Source: Paramacrobiotus metropolitanus (Eukaryota; Tardigrada; Eutardigrada; Parachela; Macrobiotidae). Taken from it: a DNA stretch of 64,000 bases. The stretch lies in the NCBI RefSeq assembly GCF_019649055.1, contig NW_026570326.1, positions 248,001 through 312,000 on the forward strand, given 5' to 3'. This document shows, piece after piece, positions 9,975 through 20,272 of this stretch. The translations under genes and the position numbers were made by a program. Each line of letters opens with the position of its first letter. Position 1 is the stretch's first letter. Under the pieces are notes generated by a model. That model saw nothing but the letters and a program-made list of their open reading frames with translations. It had not been told where the DNA came from and did not search any database.

Positions 9975-12318
9975 ATGACGAGCAACATTTATGCGACAAA
10001 CGGCGTGGACGTTCTCGGCGATGACGGTCAACTGCGCTACGGACGCGTGGTGGATGTGGCCACCGACGGACTGTTCATCGACTTTCTCTGCGGCAGCCAT
10101 CACCGCGAATTTTCCCCTTTTCACAAGGTCTTCACGGTGACGCCCCTCCAGCACTTGCCGGTGAAGAAGCGCACAATCCACACAGCGCTGTACACGCACT
10201 CACACCGCTGCGAGACTGCGCTCCAGGTACTGGTACGGCCGTCACCATCCAGTCCGTGGACCTGGAGGCTGGCGGAGAGTATCCGCATGACGTGCGGCGG
10301 ATCGGGGAAAAACTGGGATGGTGCGGCCCTCGTCCCGGCAGGTCCTGAAGGACTCAGCGCGGAGATCATGCACAGCGCACGCTTCCGCTACCGGTTCCAC
10401 TCTGCAAATGCCATGTTTTCGTCTGCCAGGCATTGGACCGAGCCGGTGGAGGCCGGGACCTTTGTCAAGTTGGGGCTTCCTTTGCCGATCGAGCACCGGT
10501 CTGTGCCGGCTATCGAATTGTTGCAACAGCTTAAAAACGTCAGGCTCGCTTTGCGGGATGATCTGGCCATTCGTTGTGTGGATGTTGTGGATGGATGGTT
10601 ATGGTTTATCGAACGTCGATTTCCGAAGGATCATTTCAGAGAAGAGAGTTCGAAGGTAAGAACGGCGCGCTGAGTCGACAAAAACGCTGGAGCGGCAGTT
10701 GCGACTGTTGTAATTATCCAGCTACAGTAACTAACTCGTTTTATTGGAGATGTCTTTCCAGGCTATTGGAAAATGTTTTTGGTTGATGTAGACATTTTTA
10801 TGCTTTTTGTTGGTGTGGTTTTAAGAGGTAAAATTTTACGCAACCGGGAAATCGAAACTACGATAGACAATCTTAAAAGTTAAAACCGTTAAAAGAACTA
10901 GAACGTCGGCAAACCAGAAAATCGGCAGACATAAAACCTGAGGTTCCTTAGAAGGAGGAATAGGAAATAAAAAGACATTGGTGACCGGTTGTTCAAAATA
11001 TATAATAAAATTGACCGGCTCTTGACAAAATTAATATCGAAGTCGAAGTACAGTTATTACTTCAAAATTCGAACCAAGGTTTCAGATATTTGTTAGGTCA
11101 TTATTAACGCACACGTTTTTACAAGGACCGAAGTGAACTCGTGCGTGAGTTTGCTGTGAGTGTGTGTAATGACAATTCCTGCACTTGTCGGTGTAGGAGG
11201 AAAAATACGGGTCCTTGCAGGCGTTGGCTCTGTACTTCGCGTGTACCGCTCTTCCACGTGGACTCACCACAGACTGCGAGGTAAAGGACAGCGCTGATGG
11301 GCTCCCGCGGGATGGTTGGTTGGCCGTGTTCTCGCATTTGGAAACGTGGAAGCAAACTCAACTGCGCACCGTCTGCTCAACATGGGACTCCATGCTGACA
11401 TCACCGATCCTGACTGTCACGATTCTCATTACGCCGCGTAGCACGCGAGCCAAGGAGACCAAACTCTTCAACGATACTGAACGCCAGTATACGCTGTTGG
11501 CGCCGGTCTTTAAATGCCTGCGCCCCTCCACAAAACACCTCCTGGTGGCCAATTCAAATATCCAGTTTTGGGATACCGATTTGGGGGAACTATGGGTGTT
11601 GATGGCTTACATGGCGCAGACGAATCCCCGCGTTCATCTGGCCGCCATCTATTTCTGCGGATTCCAGTTACCGCTGGCAACAGGCACCGGTTGTGGCCGA
11701 GAGCATTCCCGCAGAGGGAAGTGGTGGTGCACGCCGGGGCTGAACCGTATCCTTCGGGCCAAGCAGCGGGTACCGTGTGATGCCGTCTGGTTGGTCCGCT
11801 GCAGCGTCCAACTGAAATGCTGGGCATTCGACCGAACATTAAATCGATTCGAGGACTGCGAACACGGTTTGGAGCAAACAATTAGCATTCCTCCAACCCG
11901 ATTACAGTGGACCGGCAATGCCGAGGGCGCGTTGTGGGATACCATAGAGAAGGCCATCCCGGAGTTGTGCAGTGATGAATGGCAGGCGATTAACGCGTGG
12001 TTGACAAAGTTTTCGGACGATCCCGAAGTGTATCCGAATAATACAGATGCATGCAAGGTGAGATTGAGCGGGAGGCTTCCGACTGGTTCCTCGCAGATGC
12101 TGTTAATGTTTTCGTGATTGTTGCAGGCGTTCTGTGGACTACAGATAGATGATCCGCGCGTGCCATCGCCGTATCACGGGAAGCAGTGGTGTATCGACGG
12201 TCTTAAGGGTTTGCGACCGGAGGAATTGTCTCGTATCACCCAGCGTTTCTTTGTCATCATGGTGGATAAAGTCTTTTCTCTGCGCTGCAGACGCTCCATG
12301 TACTGGGTGGGGCCATAA
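9975..12318 (+). CDS. Copy B: FMRP-like tandem Tudor + KH0 + F-box protein
   Basis: Exons 9975-10655, 11197-12057 and 12127-12318, all phase 0 with GT-AG ends, give about 577 residues. Start ATG at 9975 (TTACCATGA). Tudor 1 is at residues 6-50 (NGVDVLGDDGQLRYGRVVDV), Tudor 2 at about 85-145 (PSSPWTWRLAE), KH0-like at about 165-215 (TFVKLGLPLP, ELLQQLKN), and the F-box at about 262-300 (LPRDGWLAVFSHLETW, QLRTVCSTWDSML). The last exon has QWCIDGLKGL. It is the nearest relative of copy A: the second exons align nearly throughout (KCLRxSTKH, YMAQTNPR, FCGFQLPL, ALWLVRCS-like, ELCSDEW). The frame is unbroken. The role as an SCF substrate adaptor is inferred from the domains. Confidence 0.8.
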
Positions 12319-13170
12319 ATTCCGAGTATTGTTTCGCAGCAGCTTTGTTAGTGCGGGAAGTGATGTGCTTTCCTTGCACTTTATTTTCTTTAAAACGAAT
12401 TTGTTGTTGCTCGGGGAATTTTTTGGTAGTTTGCTATTCTGTTAGGACACTACGCGCTTGCCGCTGACTGCGGAACTGATGTTTTTATGTTACTAACGCT
12501 ATTTTCGTCATTGAAGTGCGCTATCGTACTATCGCGTTGTCTCCAAGTTTCACCAACGTAGTATGCTTCTCAGCTTTCCACAATTAACGTGTACCAGTTC
12601 TGCGCTTGTTTTGTTCAGCATTCCCAAAATGCAAAAACCGAAGACCGATGTACGTGAGCGTGACCACGCTGACACGCTCAAGAACTAGATATTCTATGCA
12701 TCTGCGGAATATGGCGAGTTGCACTCCATAAGGCTGAGGTTGGAAGTGAAATGAAAAGATGGTACAAAGAGGTGGTTCAAAATGACCACGAAGTATTCAC
12801 GCCCGGATAGCCGGATGCAGCTTATTGCGCCCCAGTTAGAATTAACGATTTTAATCACGGGCTCGCAACAGGCAACCCAGTACTGGTAGTGTGCGAGTGT
12901 AATTGTCTACAAGTTTCGCATTGGTCGCTAGTTTCCAGTTTCATCTAGCTGGTGTACAATTGATATTATTTTGTTAACAAGTACGTACATAATTTGGTCA
13001 TGTACCGCGACAATGCACTAGTTTCCGTCTATTAAATTCAGCGGTGAGCTTTAATTACTGGATGCACATCTTGGTTCCTGCATTACGCCTCAAACGCTTC
13101 TTTGGATAGGTTCAACATAAAAGTTTATTAGGTTATCTCGGCATTAACACACCCTCAGCAACCGTCGACC
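12319..13170. other. Intergenic region upstream of copy C
   Basis: No gene seen. The last 150 bp resemble the region before copy D: a GATGCACATCnnGGTTCC-like block, a TTTGGATAGG/TTTGGAATA block and the CAACCG(T/C)CGACC leader just before the ATG. So C and D share a duplicated promoter that differs from the A-type promoter. Confidence 0.5.
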
Positions 13171-15229
13171 ATGTCCAATCCCATTCACCAACCCAACAGC
13201 GTCGATATCCTGGGTTACGACGGACTGTTTCGGCACGGCCGTGTGGTGGACTTCGGGTCCCACGGGCTCTTCATTGACTTTCTCAATCCCGAGTGGCAAC
13301 CCCAGTTGGTGGCCTTCGACCTAATCTCAAATCGCCTTTACCGTCAGCTATGCCTGATATGCGGCTGACCATTGCAGGTCGTTTATCGACTGCATCCGTT
13401 CCAGTGGAGGTGCTGATGCGTGAAACCCCGTCCGATCCCTGGATCTGGTTCCCTGGTGAACTGATCCACGTGTCCTGTGGCACGAAAGGATTTGCAGTCG
13501 TCGTCCAGTGGGGAAACACGCTGAATACAACAGCTGTCGTGCCCAGCTACCGTATGCGCTGGAGAGTCCCGAGTTCCTGGTACATAATGCACAATGTATC
13601 CTTTCCGGCACATCTAATGAAATCGTGCCGACACTGCCAGGATATCTGTGCTTGTATGATGTGTTTCTACGACTTGCAACATCAGCCCGAGCGCGTTACG
13701 CCGATTATGTTTGCGAAAATTGGTGTGCCGTTGCCTGAGAACTGGCGCCCGGCACCGGCTGACCAACTGGTGAAGGAGCTGAGCAACTATACTCAGAAGC
13801 TGTCGTTTATCGGTGTCGGATATGGATGTTTCTGGTACATCGGAGATGGATTTGACGTCCGTTCCACAGAGATGGTAAGAATGATCGCGAACCCAGTATT
13901 ACGCAAATTTGGGCAATACTCCTTCTTCGCAGCATATGTACTGTAGCAGTTTCATCAGCAACCCAGCATTTCCGAGTGAGGCGAGGCCATACATACCTTT
14001 TTAGCGATTGCGGGTTGCAGAAAAACCGGGTGCATCGCAAATGCTACAATGAATGTGACTGAAATTTTGTAGATCCGCCAACTTAGTGCGCTGGTTAAAG
14101 TTCTTCCGAATATCGTTCGTCAGCTCGCAATATCGATCTGTGAAGAGCGGCCCGCGGAAGAAGGCAGCTGCTTCCCGGTGGAGCTGTGGCTGGAAGTGTT
14201 CTCCCATCTGGAAACAATGGAGCAGAACAAACTGCGCGGGGTGTGCGCAGCAGGGAACGCTATTCTGGCTTCCCCTTTACTGACAGCTAACCTCCTTATC
14301 ATTATGGTTGAATCGGGATCCGCTGATGATCAATCGGCTTACCGTCTGGCAGCGACCCTTTTGAACTGTCTTACTGCATCAACGAGGAACGTTGTTGTGA
14401 GGGGATGCTTTGAGATGCTGCGTGTGCTGGACATGGTAGAGTACGCTGCGCGGACTAAGGGAATCCGGCTTCCGGTTCTGCATTTGATGGGCATGTGGGA
14501 GGCCCTTTTCCTTGACGTGAACGAGTGGCGTTCTTGTGCGGTGCACACAGGAAACCGGGTGCCCTTGCAGTACCCTTTGCAACGCGCGATAGACGATGAA
14601 TTTTCGCTGTTTGACTTTCTGGCATTCTGCCGTCGGGTTCCTTGTGATGTCATCCATTTGGTGCGTTGTGAGCTGAGCCTTTGGTGGGGGGATGTGGATG
14701 ACTACGCGCCAATGAAATATGCTGACAGCCGGCGAGTTTATACTGAAGCGGTTCGTTTAAATAACAACGACGCCTTGGAAGCGGCAGTGTGGGATGTTTT
14801 TCATGCTAAGTTCTCGGTCCTGAGCGCTGACTGTTACCCGATTCTGATGGACTGGTTAGCGAAATGCGGAGAAGAGGAGGACCAATTTATTTGCAAGGTT
14901 AGGCAAAATTGACTGCTGCTGTGTGCTGTCATTTGCGGTTTTCTGTAGCGCACACTTCTCCTCTCATCGTAATCTAACGTTCCCTGAAATGTCGCATAAA
15001 TACCAAATAAAACTGTCAAAGATTTATTAAGAAAAGAAGATTTCTCTTGCAGATGTTGTGCGCTACCCAGACCGCGGATCCGTGTCCTACTTCGCATTAC
15101 CGCGGCAAGAAATGGTGCGTGGACGGCCTGAAAAACCTGCAACTGGACAAGTTGAATCGCATAGCGCTGCAGTTCCTATGGAGTGTGCGGTCGCAGGACG
15201 TACCATTTAGGACGAACGAACGGTCTTAA
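13171..15229 (+). pseudogene. Copy C: Tudor/F-box family member with a frame break in exon 1
   Basis: Exons 13171-13874, 14073-14897 and 15053-15229 match copy D exon for exon (I checked the phases of exons 2 and 3). Tudor 1 (NSVDILGYDGLFRHGRVVDF) is in one frame and Tudor 2 (VEVLMRETPSDPWIWFPGE) in another. The break lies between about 13320 and 13385, where C is also some 24 bp shorter than D. A GT-AG pair here would give an intron of only 35 bp, which I consider unlikely. After the break the KH0-like segment, F-box (FPVELWLEVFSHLETM, KLRGVCAAGNAIL; the usual Trp of the VCxxW motif is Gly here) and last exon (KKWCVDGLKNL) are open. It is either a damaged gene or a sequence error. Confidence 0.7.
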
Positions 15230-15588
15230 TACGTCGTGCATTCAGTCCAGTGTGCATACTTCATACTTGGTTGGTCGTATGCATTAATTAAGCTGCGTCG
15301 GCGGCTTAGCCGACGAGCAGAGTAGATTTTCCCCCTTTTTCAAAATGTCGCTTTTAGCTCATGACTGTTAGCTCTGTTGATAGTTCTGCTGCAGTAATAT
15401 TTGTTTTGCCCAGGTCGGGGCATTCTGTTTATATGGTTAACCACTTAGCTTTTATTTTTTGTCGGGGTAAAGATATAATGGGAAAACTGTTGTTCCTAAA
15501 TTGTTTCCAACCAATTGCGTTCCCGCTTGTCGTATCTGTAACTTTTAGTGTAATATAATTATTATAAACACGAGATACGGATACAATG

Positions 15589-15730
15589 TAGGACGAAATG
15601 GTCGCATAGCCCCATACCCAGCATTCTGTACGCATGCGGTGAAGTGCACTTGTACGAACCGGATATTTTGAACTTAGCCGTACAGTGGTACTGAATGTGG
15701 AGATGTTGGGTATGCGACCATTTTGTCCTA
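15589..15730. mobile_element. 142-bp MITE-like element with 20-bp inverted ends
   Basis: The left end TAGGACGAAATGGTCGCATA and the right end TATGCGACCATTTTGTCCTA are inverted repeats with one mismatch. They enclose about 100 bp without coding capacity. Both outer dinucleotides are TA, which could be the target duplication of a Tc1/mariner-type element. Confidence 0.65.
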
Positions 15731-15883
15731 AGCTGTACGTGCTGAAGCAGGGCAAAAGATATAGGTAGCCCGCACCGGCGAACACAATCCCGCAAGGCAG
15801 ACCTCGTTTTCACGCTACGCTACGTTCTTCGCAGTTTATCGCAAATCGCAATTTACTTATTTTGTACATCAATTACTTACTGC

Positions 15884-16262
15884 TACACAGCAATTTCGAG
15901 ATTGAAATATTTTTTTGCGGATGATAGCATTGCTCACTGCGGTGTGAAGACAAAAGCAGCAGCTGCTAAGAAGCTCAACGATGCGCTGGTGACGGCAGCA
16001 AAGTGGCTTGAAGAAAACAGACTGGCAGTAAATGTGAAAATGTGCGCGGTCATGTTTATTTGTACCGAACAGAAAATCAAGGGAAGAAATCGACCCGCTG
16101 ATCACGTTGAACGGTTAGACATTGACTGTAGCGCAGCACACACAACGGACCACAACGGGTCGTGGGCGCGTCGATATTTTCAAGTGGCGCCAGTGGCAGC
16201 GGCCGTGGTCCTAACAAGACCGATGCAATATGGCCACCGATGCAATATGGCCACCCAGTTCT
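15884..16262 (+). mobile_element. Non-LTR reverse transcriptase fragment
   Basis: An open frame encodes KYFFADDSIAHC, the FADD form of the YADD catalytic box of LINE reverse transcriptases. Next comes the usual following helix, AKKLNDALVTAAKWLEENRL and then AVNVKMCAVMF, in the normal order and spacing for the RT palm-thumb region. Palm motifs upstream of FADD and everything after about residue 55 are missing or unrecognisable. It is a truncated relic, lying 3' of copy C and 5' of copy D. Confidence 0.75.
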
Positions 16263-16530
16263 GACGTACGGCGCTTTTAATTAGCAGCTAGTCGCCAGGT
16301 TTAACTCACTGGTGTAAGTAATTTTTTCATGTTGATGTTTAGCGCCTTTTAATTTCCTTTGCTGCCCATTTGCCGAATCAGTCTTGAACTGTAATTACTG
16401 GATGCATATCGCGGTTCCCGACGTTCTGCATTGTGTTTCAACCGTTTGTTTGGAATAAAGCCGTGGAAAGTTTTCTAGATTATTCCTCGGTATTATCAGC
16501 TTGACGGAAACTCCTCATCAACCGCCGACC

Positions 16531-18840
16531 ATGTCTGAACCCATTCGCCAAGCCAACAGCGTCGATATCCTGCGTTACGACGGGCTGTTTCGGCACGGCC
16601 GTGTGGCGGACCTAGATTCCAGCGGGCTCTATATCGACTTCCTCAATCCCAAAAGGCAGACCAAGTTGGTCGCTTACGACCGCATCTACCAGCCGTGTTC
16701 GTGTTTAAGTTTAACGTATCCTCTGCGTACGACGTATTTCAGCGTTAAATTTTCTCTGCCTACTGCAACCGTTCCTGTGGAGGTGCTGATGCGTGAAACC
16801 CCGTCCGATCCCTGGATCTGGTTCCCGGGTGAAGTGGTTCACATGTCCTGTAGCACGGAAGGATTTGCCGTCGTCGTCCAGTGGGGGAACACGCTCAGTA
16901 CAACGGCTGTCGTGCCCGGCTACCGTGTTCGCTATAGCGTGCCAGTTTCGTGGTACGCCAGTCATAATGAATCTCTTCCGGCACATCTCGAACCCCGAGA
17001 TGGCTCCTCTGGTCGCTCCTACTGGACACATGAACCGGAGCGCGTTGCACCGGGGATGTTTGTGAAGCTTGGTGTGCCGTTGCCGGTGAACGGGCGCCCG
17101 ATACCGCCTGATCAACTGCTGAAAGAGTTGAGCAACCACACTCGGATGCTGTCGTTTATCGGCGTGGATCATGGATGTCTGTGGTACATTGGCGAGGGGT
17201 CGTGCATCCGCTCCGCAGAGATGGTAAGAGTAATCACGATTCCGGTACTGAACGTTTTATGACAGTGTTCCCTTTCCGCCAGTATTCTTACTGATTTAAT
17301 CGCAACCTACGTAGTGATTCTTCCCATACGCATGTGGCAGGCAGTCATGCGGCACGGGTGCACCGTGCACAAATCGTTTTTCTGGATGCACACTGAAATA
17401 TTCGGGTGCCTAATTGAGTAGTTGTGCACATTTAGACATATTGCATTCCTATGAATACTTGGAGTAGTCTGATTTTTCGTTTTGGCGGTTACCAAAAACA
17501 GCGTCATACTGTAATACTTTGGCGTTTTTTGCATTCGGGACACTTTCACGGTATGGAATAACATACCGGACAAGGTATTCTCAGCGAGCTCATACTGTGA
17601 AAATGTCTGATAGGCTGAAACTCCGAAGTACCAAAACTGCGTTTTCTTGTTCCACTTCTTTAGAACTGATTTTATTAGCATTGCCGTCTCAGTGGACTGG
17701 TCAAAGATCTTCCCCGTATCATCCACGAGCTCGCAAAGTCGAGCTACAAAGAGTGGCCCGTGGAAGACTGCAGTTGGCTCCCGGTGGAGTTGTGGTTGGA
17801 GGTATTCTCCCACATGGAAACGCTGGAGCAGATCAAACTGCGCGGTGTCTGCGCAGCATGGAACGCTTTTCTGGATTCACCTTTGCTGACGAAGAACATC
17901 CTTATCCTTATGGTCGATTCGGAATCCGTTGATGATCAGTCCGATTACCGGCTGGCAGCGACCCTCTCTAACTGTCTGAGCACCTCGACGCGGACAGTTG
18001 TTATAGCGGTTCGCCCTAGCGCAGAACCGTCGTGTTGGACCATGATGCTGCGCGTGCTGGACCTCGTGGAGTATGTGGCGCGACCGAAAGGACTCCGGCT
18101 GCCGGTTCTCTGTTTGGTAGGCATACGTCAAACTCTAGATTTCGACCTGGAGAACTGGCACAATTGTGCGCTGCACAACCAAACCAGGAAGCCCATTCAG
18201 AGCGCGCTGCAGTACGTATTGGGCAAATTTTTGCTGTTGGACTTCCCTGGATTCTGTCGCCGTGTTCCCTGTGATGCCATCCGGTTGGCTGGCTGCACAC
18301 TGCGCCTGTGCTATGGCTCAACGTATGAGTGGGATTATTTTTATGATGCCTGTGATTCTTGGGACGTCGGTGTTGACGCGGTTCGCTTTGGGAACACGGG
18401 CGGCCTGGAGGATGCCGTGTGGAATGTGTTGGACGGTAACTTCCCTGTACTGAACGCTGACTGCCTCCGGATTTTGGCGGACTGGTTGACAAAGAGCGGA
18501 GCAAGCCAAGACAAATTCATCCGCGAGGTCTGACACAGTCGGTGACCGTCTTCTGTTGTTCTAAATTCTTCTTTCCTCGTAATGTTTCGCATTTCTGTCG
18601 CAGGATAACGATTAACAGTGCCGAAGATTCGCTAGAAACATAATGATAAAGTTTCTTTTGCAGTTGTTGTGTGCCACGCAGACCGCGGATCCGCGTTCAG
18701 CATCGCATTACCGCGATAAGAAGTGGTGCGTGGACGGTCTTCAAAACGTGCGACTGGACAAGTTGACTCGCATTGCGCTGCATTTCCTATGGAGTTTGCG
18801 GGCGTCGAAATGGCCATGCTTTCGAAATGGCTTTGATTAG
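16531..18840 (+). CDS. Copy D: intact Tudor/KH0/F-box protein
   Basis: Exons 16531-17223, 17679-18527 and 18664-18840, phase 0 throughout, give about 572 residues. Start ATG at 16531, in the same context as copy C. Tudor 1 is NSVDILRYDGLFRHGRV with YIDFLNP. Tudor 2 is VEVLMRETPSDPWIWFPGE. The KH0-like part is FVKLGVPLPVNGRP with LLKELSNHTR. The F-box, at about 263, has LPVELWLEVFSHMETL and KLRGVCAAWNAFL. The last exon has KKWCVDGLQNV and LTRIALHFLW. C and D form a subfamily distinct from A and B, sharing near-identical Tudor 2 sequence, and look like a recent tandem duplication. The function is inferred only from the domains. Confidence 0.8.
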
Positions 18841-19224
18841 TGCATATGCAGCATTCTGCTATGAGTGCATACTTGCCCCAGCTTGCATACCGCTATGGCT
18901 TGTGATTTTATTAGCCATTTTAGTAATTCTGCTACAATAAATACTTTTCCCAGCGTAATATATTGCGGTCCGGTTGTGTTAGTTGCTCTTTTCTTCGTCT
19001 GGATGAAGCGATGTACTTGCCTTCTTCCCAGCTACACTGTATTTCTGTCTTTTTTTTACGCTTGCTGTTATTTCTAGTAAAGATTAAGAAAGCATTATCA
19101 GTCTGTCTCATGTGGAACAACGCGCGGTGTCCGAATCCAAATTGTGAGAATGTCCGGGATGCGAACAACGCCTACCCGGACAACTGCCGCACGCTGAGAG
19201 CGTGACAGCTCGCCCCATTTCGGG

Positions 19225-19560
19225 TTGGACGGTAAAAGCTTGAAGACTTTTTCACTTTGCGACATTTTGCCGCAGTACGTCTGGCTGCGGGGCAACTCGT
19301 CTTGGGCTTCTCGATTCATGCGATCAGTCGCCGGAAAACAATTCCGAATAAACATACAAACAACTGGGCCCGCTAGGTTTTCAAAGTGTTTTAGATTTGT
19401 GCAAAATTTTTTTTTAGTTCTGCAAAAATCTAAGGAATCTATACTTCCTTAGATTTCTTGAGCTTCTTAGATTTCAAAGGTTGTAAGGTTTTCTAATGCT
19501 TTTTTCATGTTGTCTTATTTTTTGCACGTTTTCATATGTTTTCTAATGCTTTCTGAACTA
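19225..19560 (+). mobile_element. Fragment of the foldback-type element found in CFAP251
   Basis: The blocks CTTTGCGACATTTTGCCGCA, ACGTCTGG, AACTCGTCTTGGG and GCGATCAGTCGCCG follow in the same order as in 49780-49880, and are again followed by a TTAGATTTCTTnAG-type pyrimidine-rich tract. Only the left-arm side is present; the inverted right arm is missing. Confidence 0.6.
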
Positions 19561-19689
19561 ATCTATTAAGGGAAGTGACCCGGTACATGGTACCAAATTC
19601 GTGTACATGTACGAAAGCTTTCAATTTCGCGCACCCATACACGTTTTTGTTTCGCTATTATGCCATTCTGTAGTCAGATGATTTGTATA

Positions 19690-19900
19690 CACCGGCGTGA
19701 AAACCGTTTGTGCGCGCAACATCCGGTTCGGGAGTTATGGCAGTAAGAAACTTCCAAAAGTTTAAATGCATTCAGGTGTACCAAAAGTCTCATTATGGAC
19801 CGATCTCCTTCAAATTTTGCACGTAAATGCACCTGGCCATGAAGATCGTTTTTACACCGATACAGACTTCCACGATTTTTTTGAAATTTTAAAATGAATT
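19690..19900 (+). repeat. Dispersed repeat, copy 2
   Basis: Inverted relative to 4040-4215, with the shared GTGAAAACCGTTTGTGCGCG and GACCGATCTCCTTCAA-like bloc. Related sequence (GTGAAAACCGTTCGTACGCG, CAGTAAGAAAC) occurs at 29145-29215. Non-coding, ends undefined. Confidence 0.5.
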
Positions 19901-20272
19901 TTAAAATTTTTAAAATTCATTTTACATTTAAAAATCAAAAGACGAAATCTCGTTGACATCCATGCAACTGCATGCTGAGCACAAAAATAACAGGCAAAAA
20001 AAGCATAAAAGAAACAAGATTACAAACTTACAACTGCCGGCGATGCAACGCAAAGGGGAAACATGCATTCATCCCAGGGAAAACCTTTCTTCAACAAATA
20101 ACTGCACCACACAAACGTGCCACAATAATCTAAACGTAAAAGTCGCATTCAGCATGCAATAACTTATAACAGTATAAAGATTTTATAATAACGATATTTA
20201 CAGTTTACAAACAAACAAACTAGCTGGAGATCCAAGCAGGCAGAAAAATGTCAGCGTGCTGTGATCCAGCGA

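Larger units (their letters stand above)
18841..20272. other. Intergenic between copy D and MAU2, rich in repeat debris
   Basis: No gene seen. It holds a fragment of the foldback element family (19225-19560), the dispersed repeat (19690-19900) and AT-rich sequence. D (+) and MAU2 (-) converge on this interval. Confidence 0.5.

Noticed and set aside
13320-13385. A 35-bp intron that would repair copy C
   Set aside because: GT-AG ends exist but the size is below any confirmed intron here (45 bp is the shortest), and copy D reads through the same region as exon.
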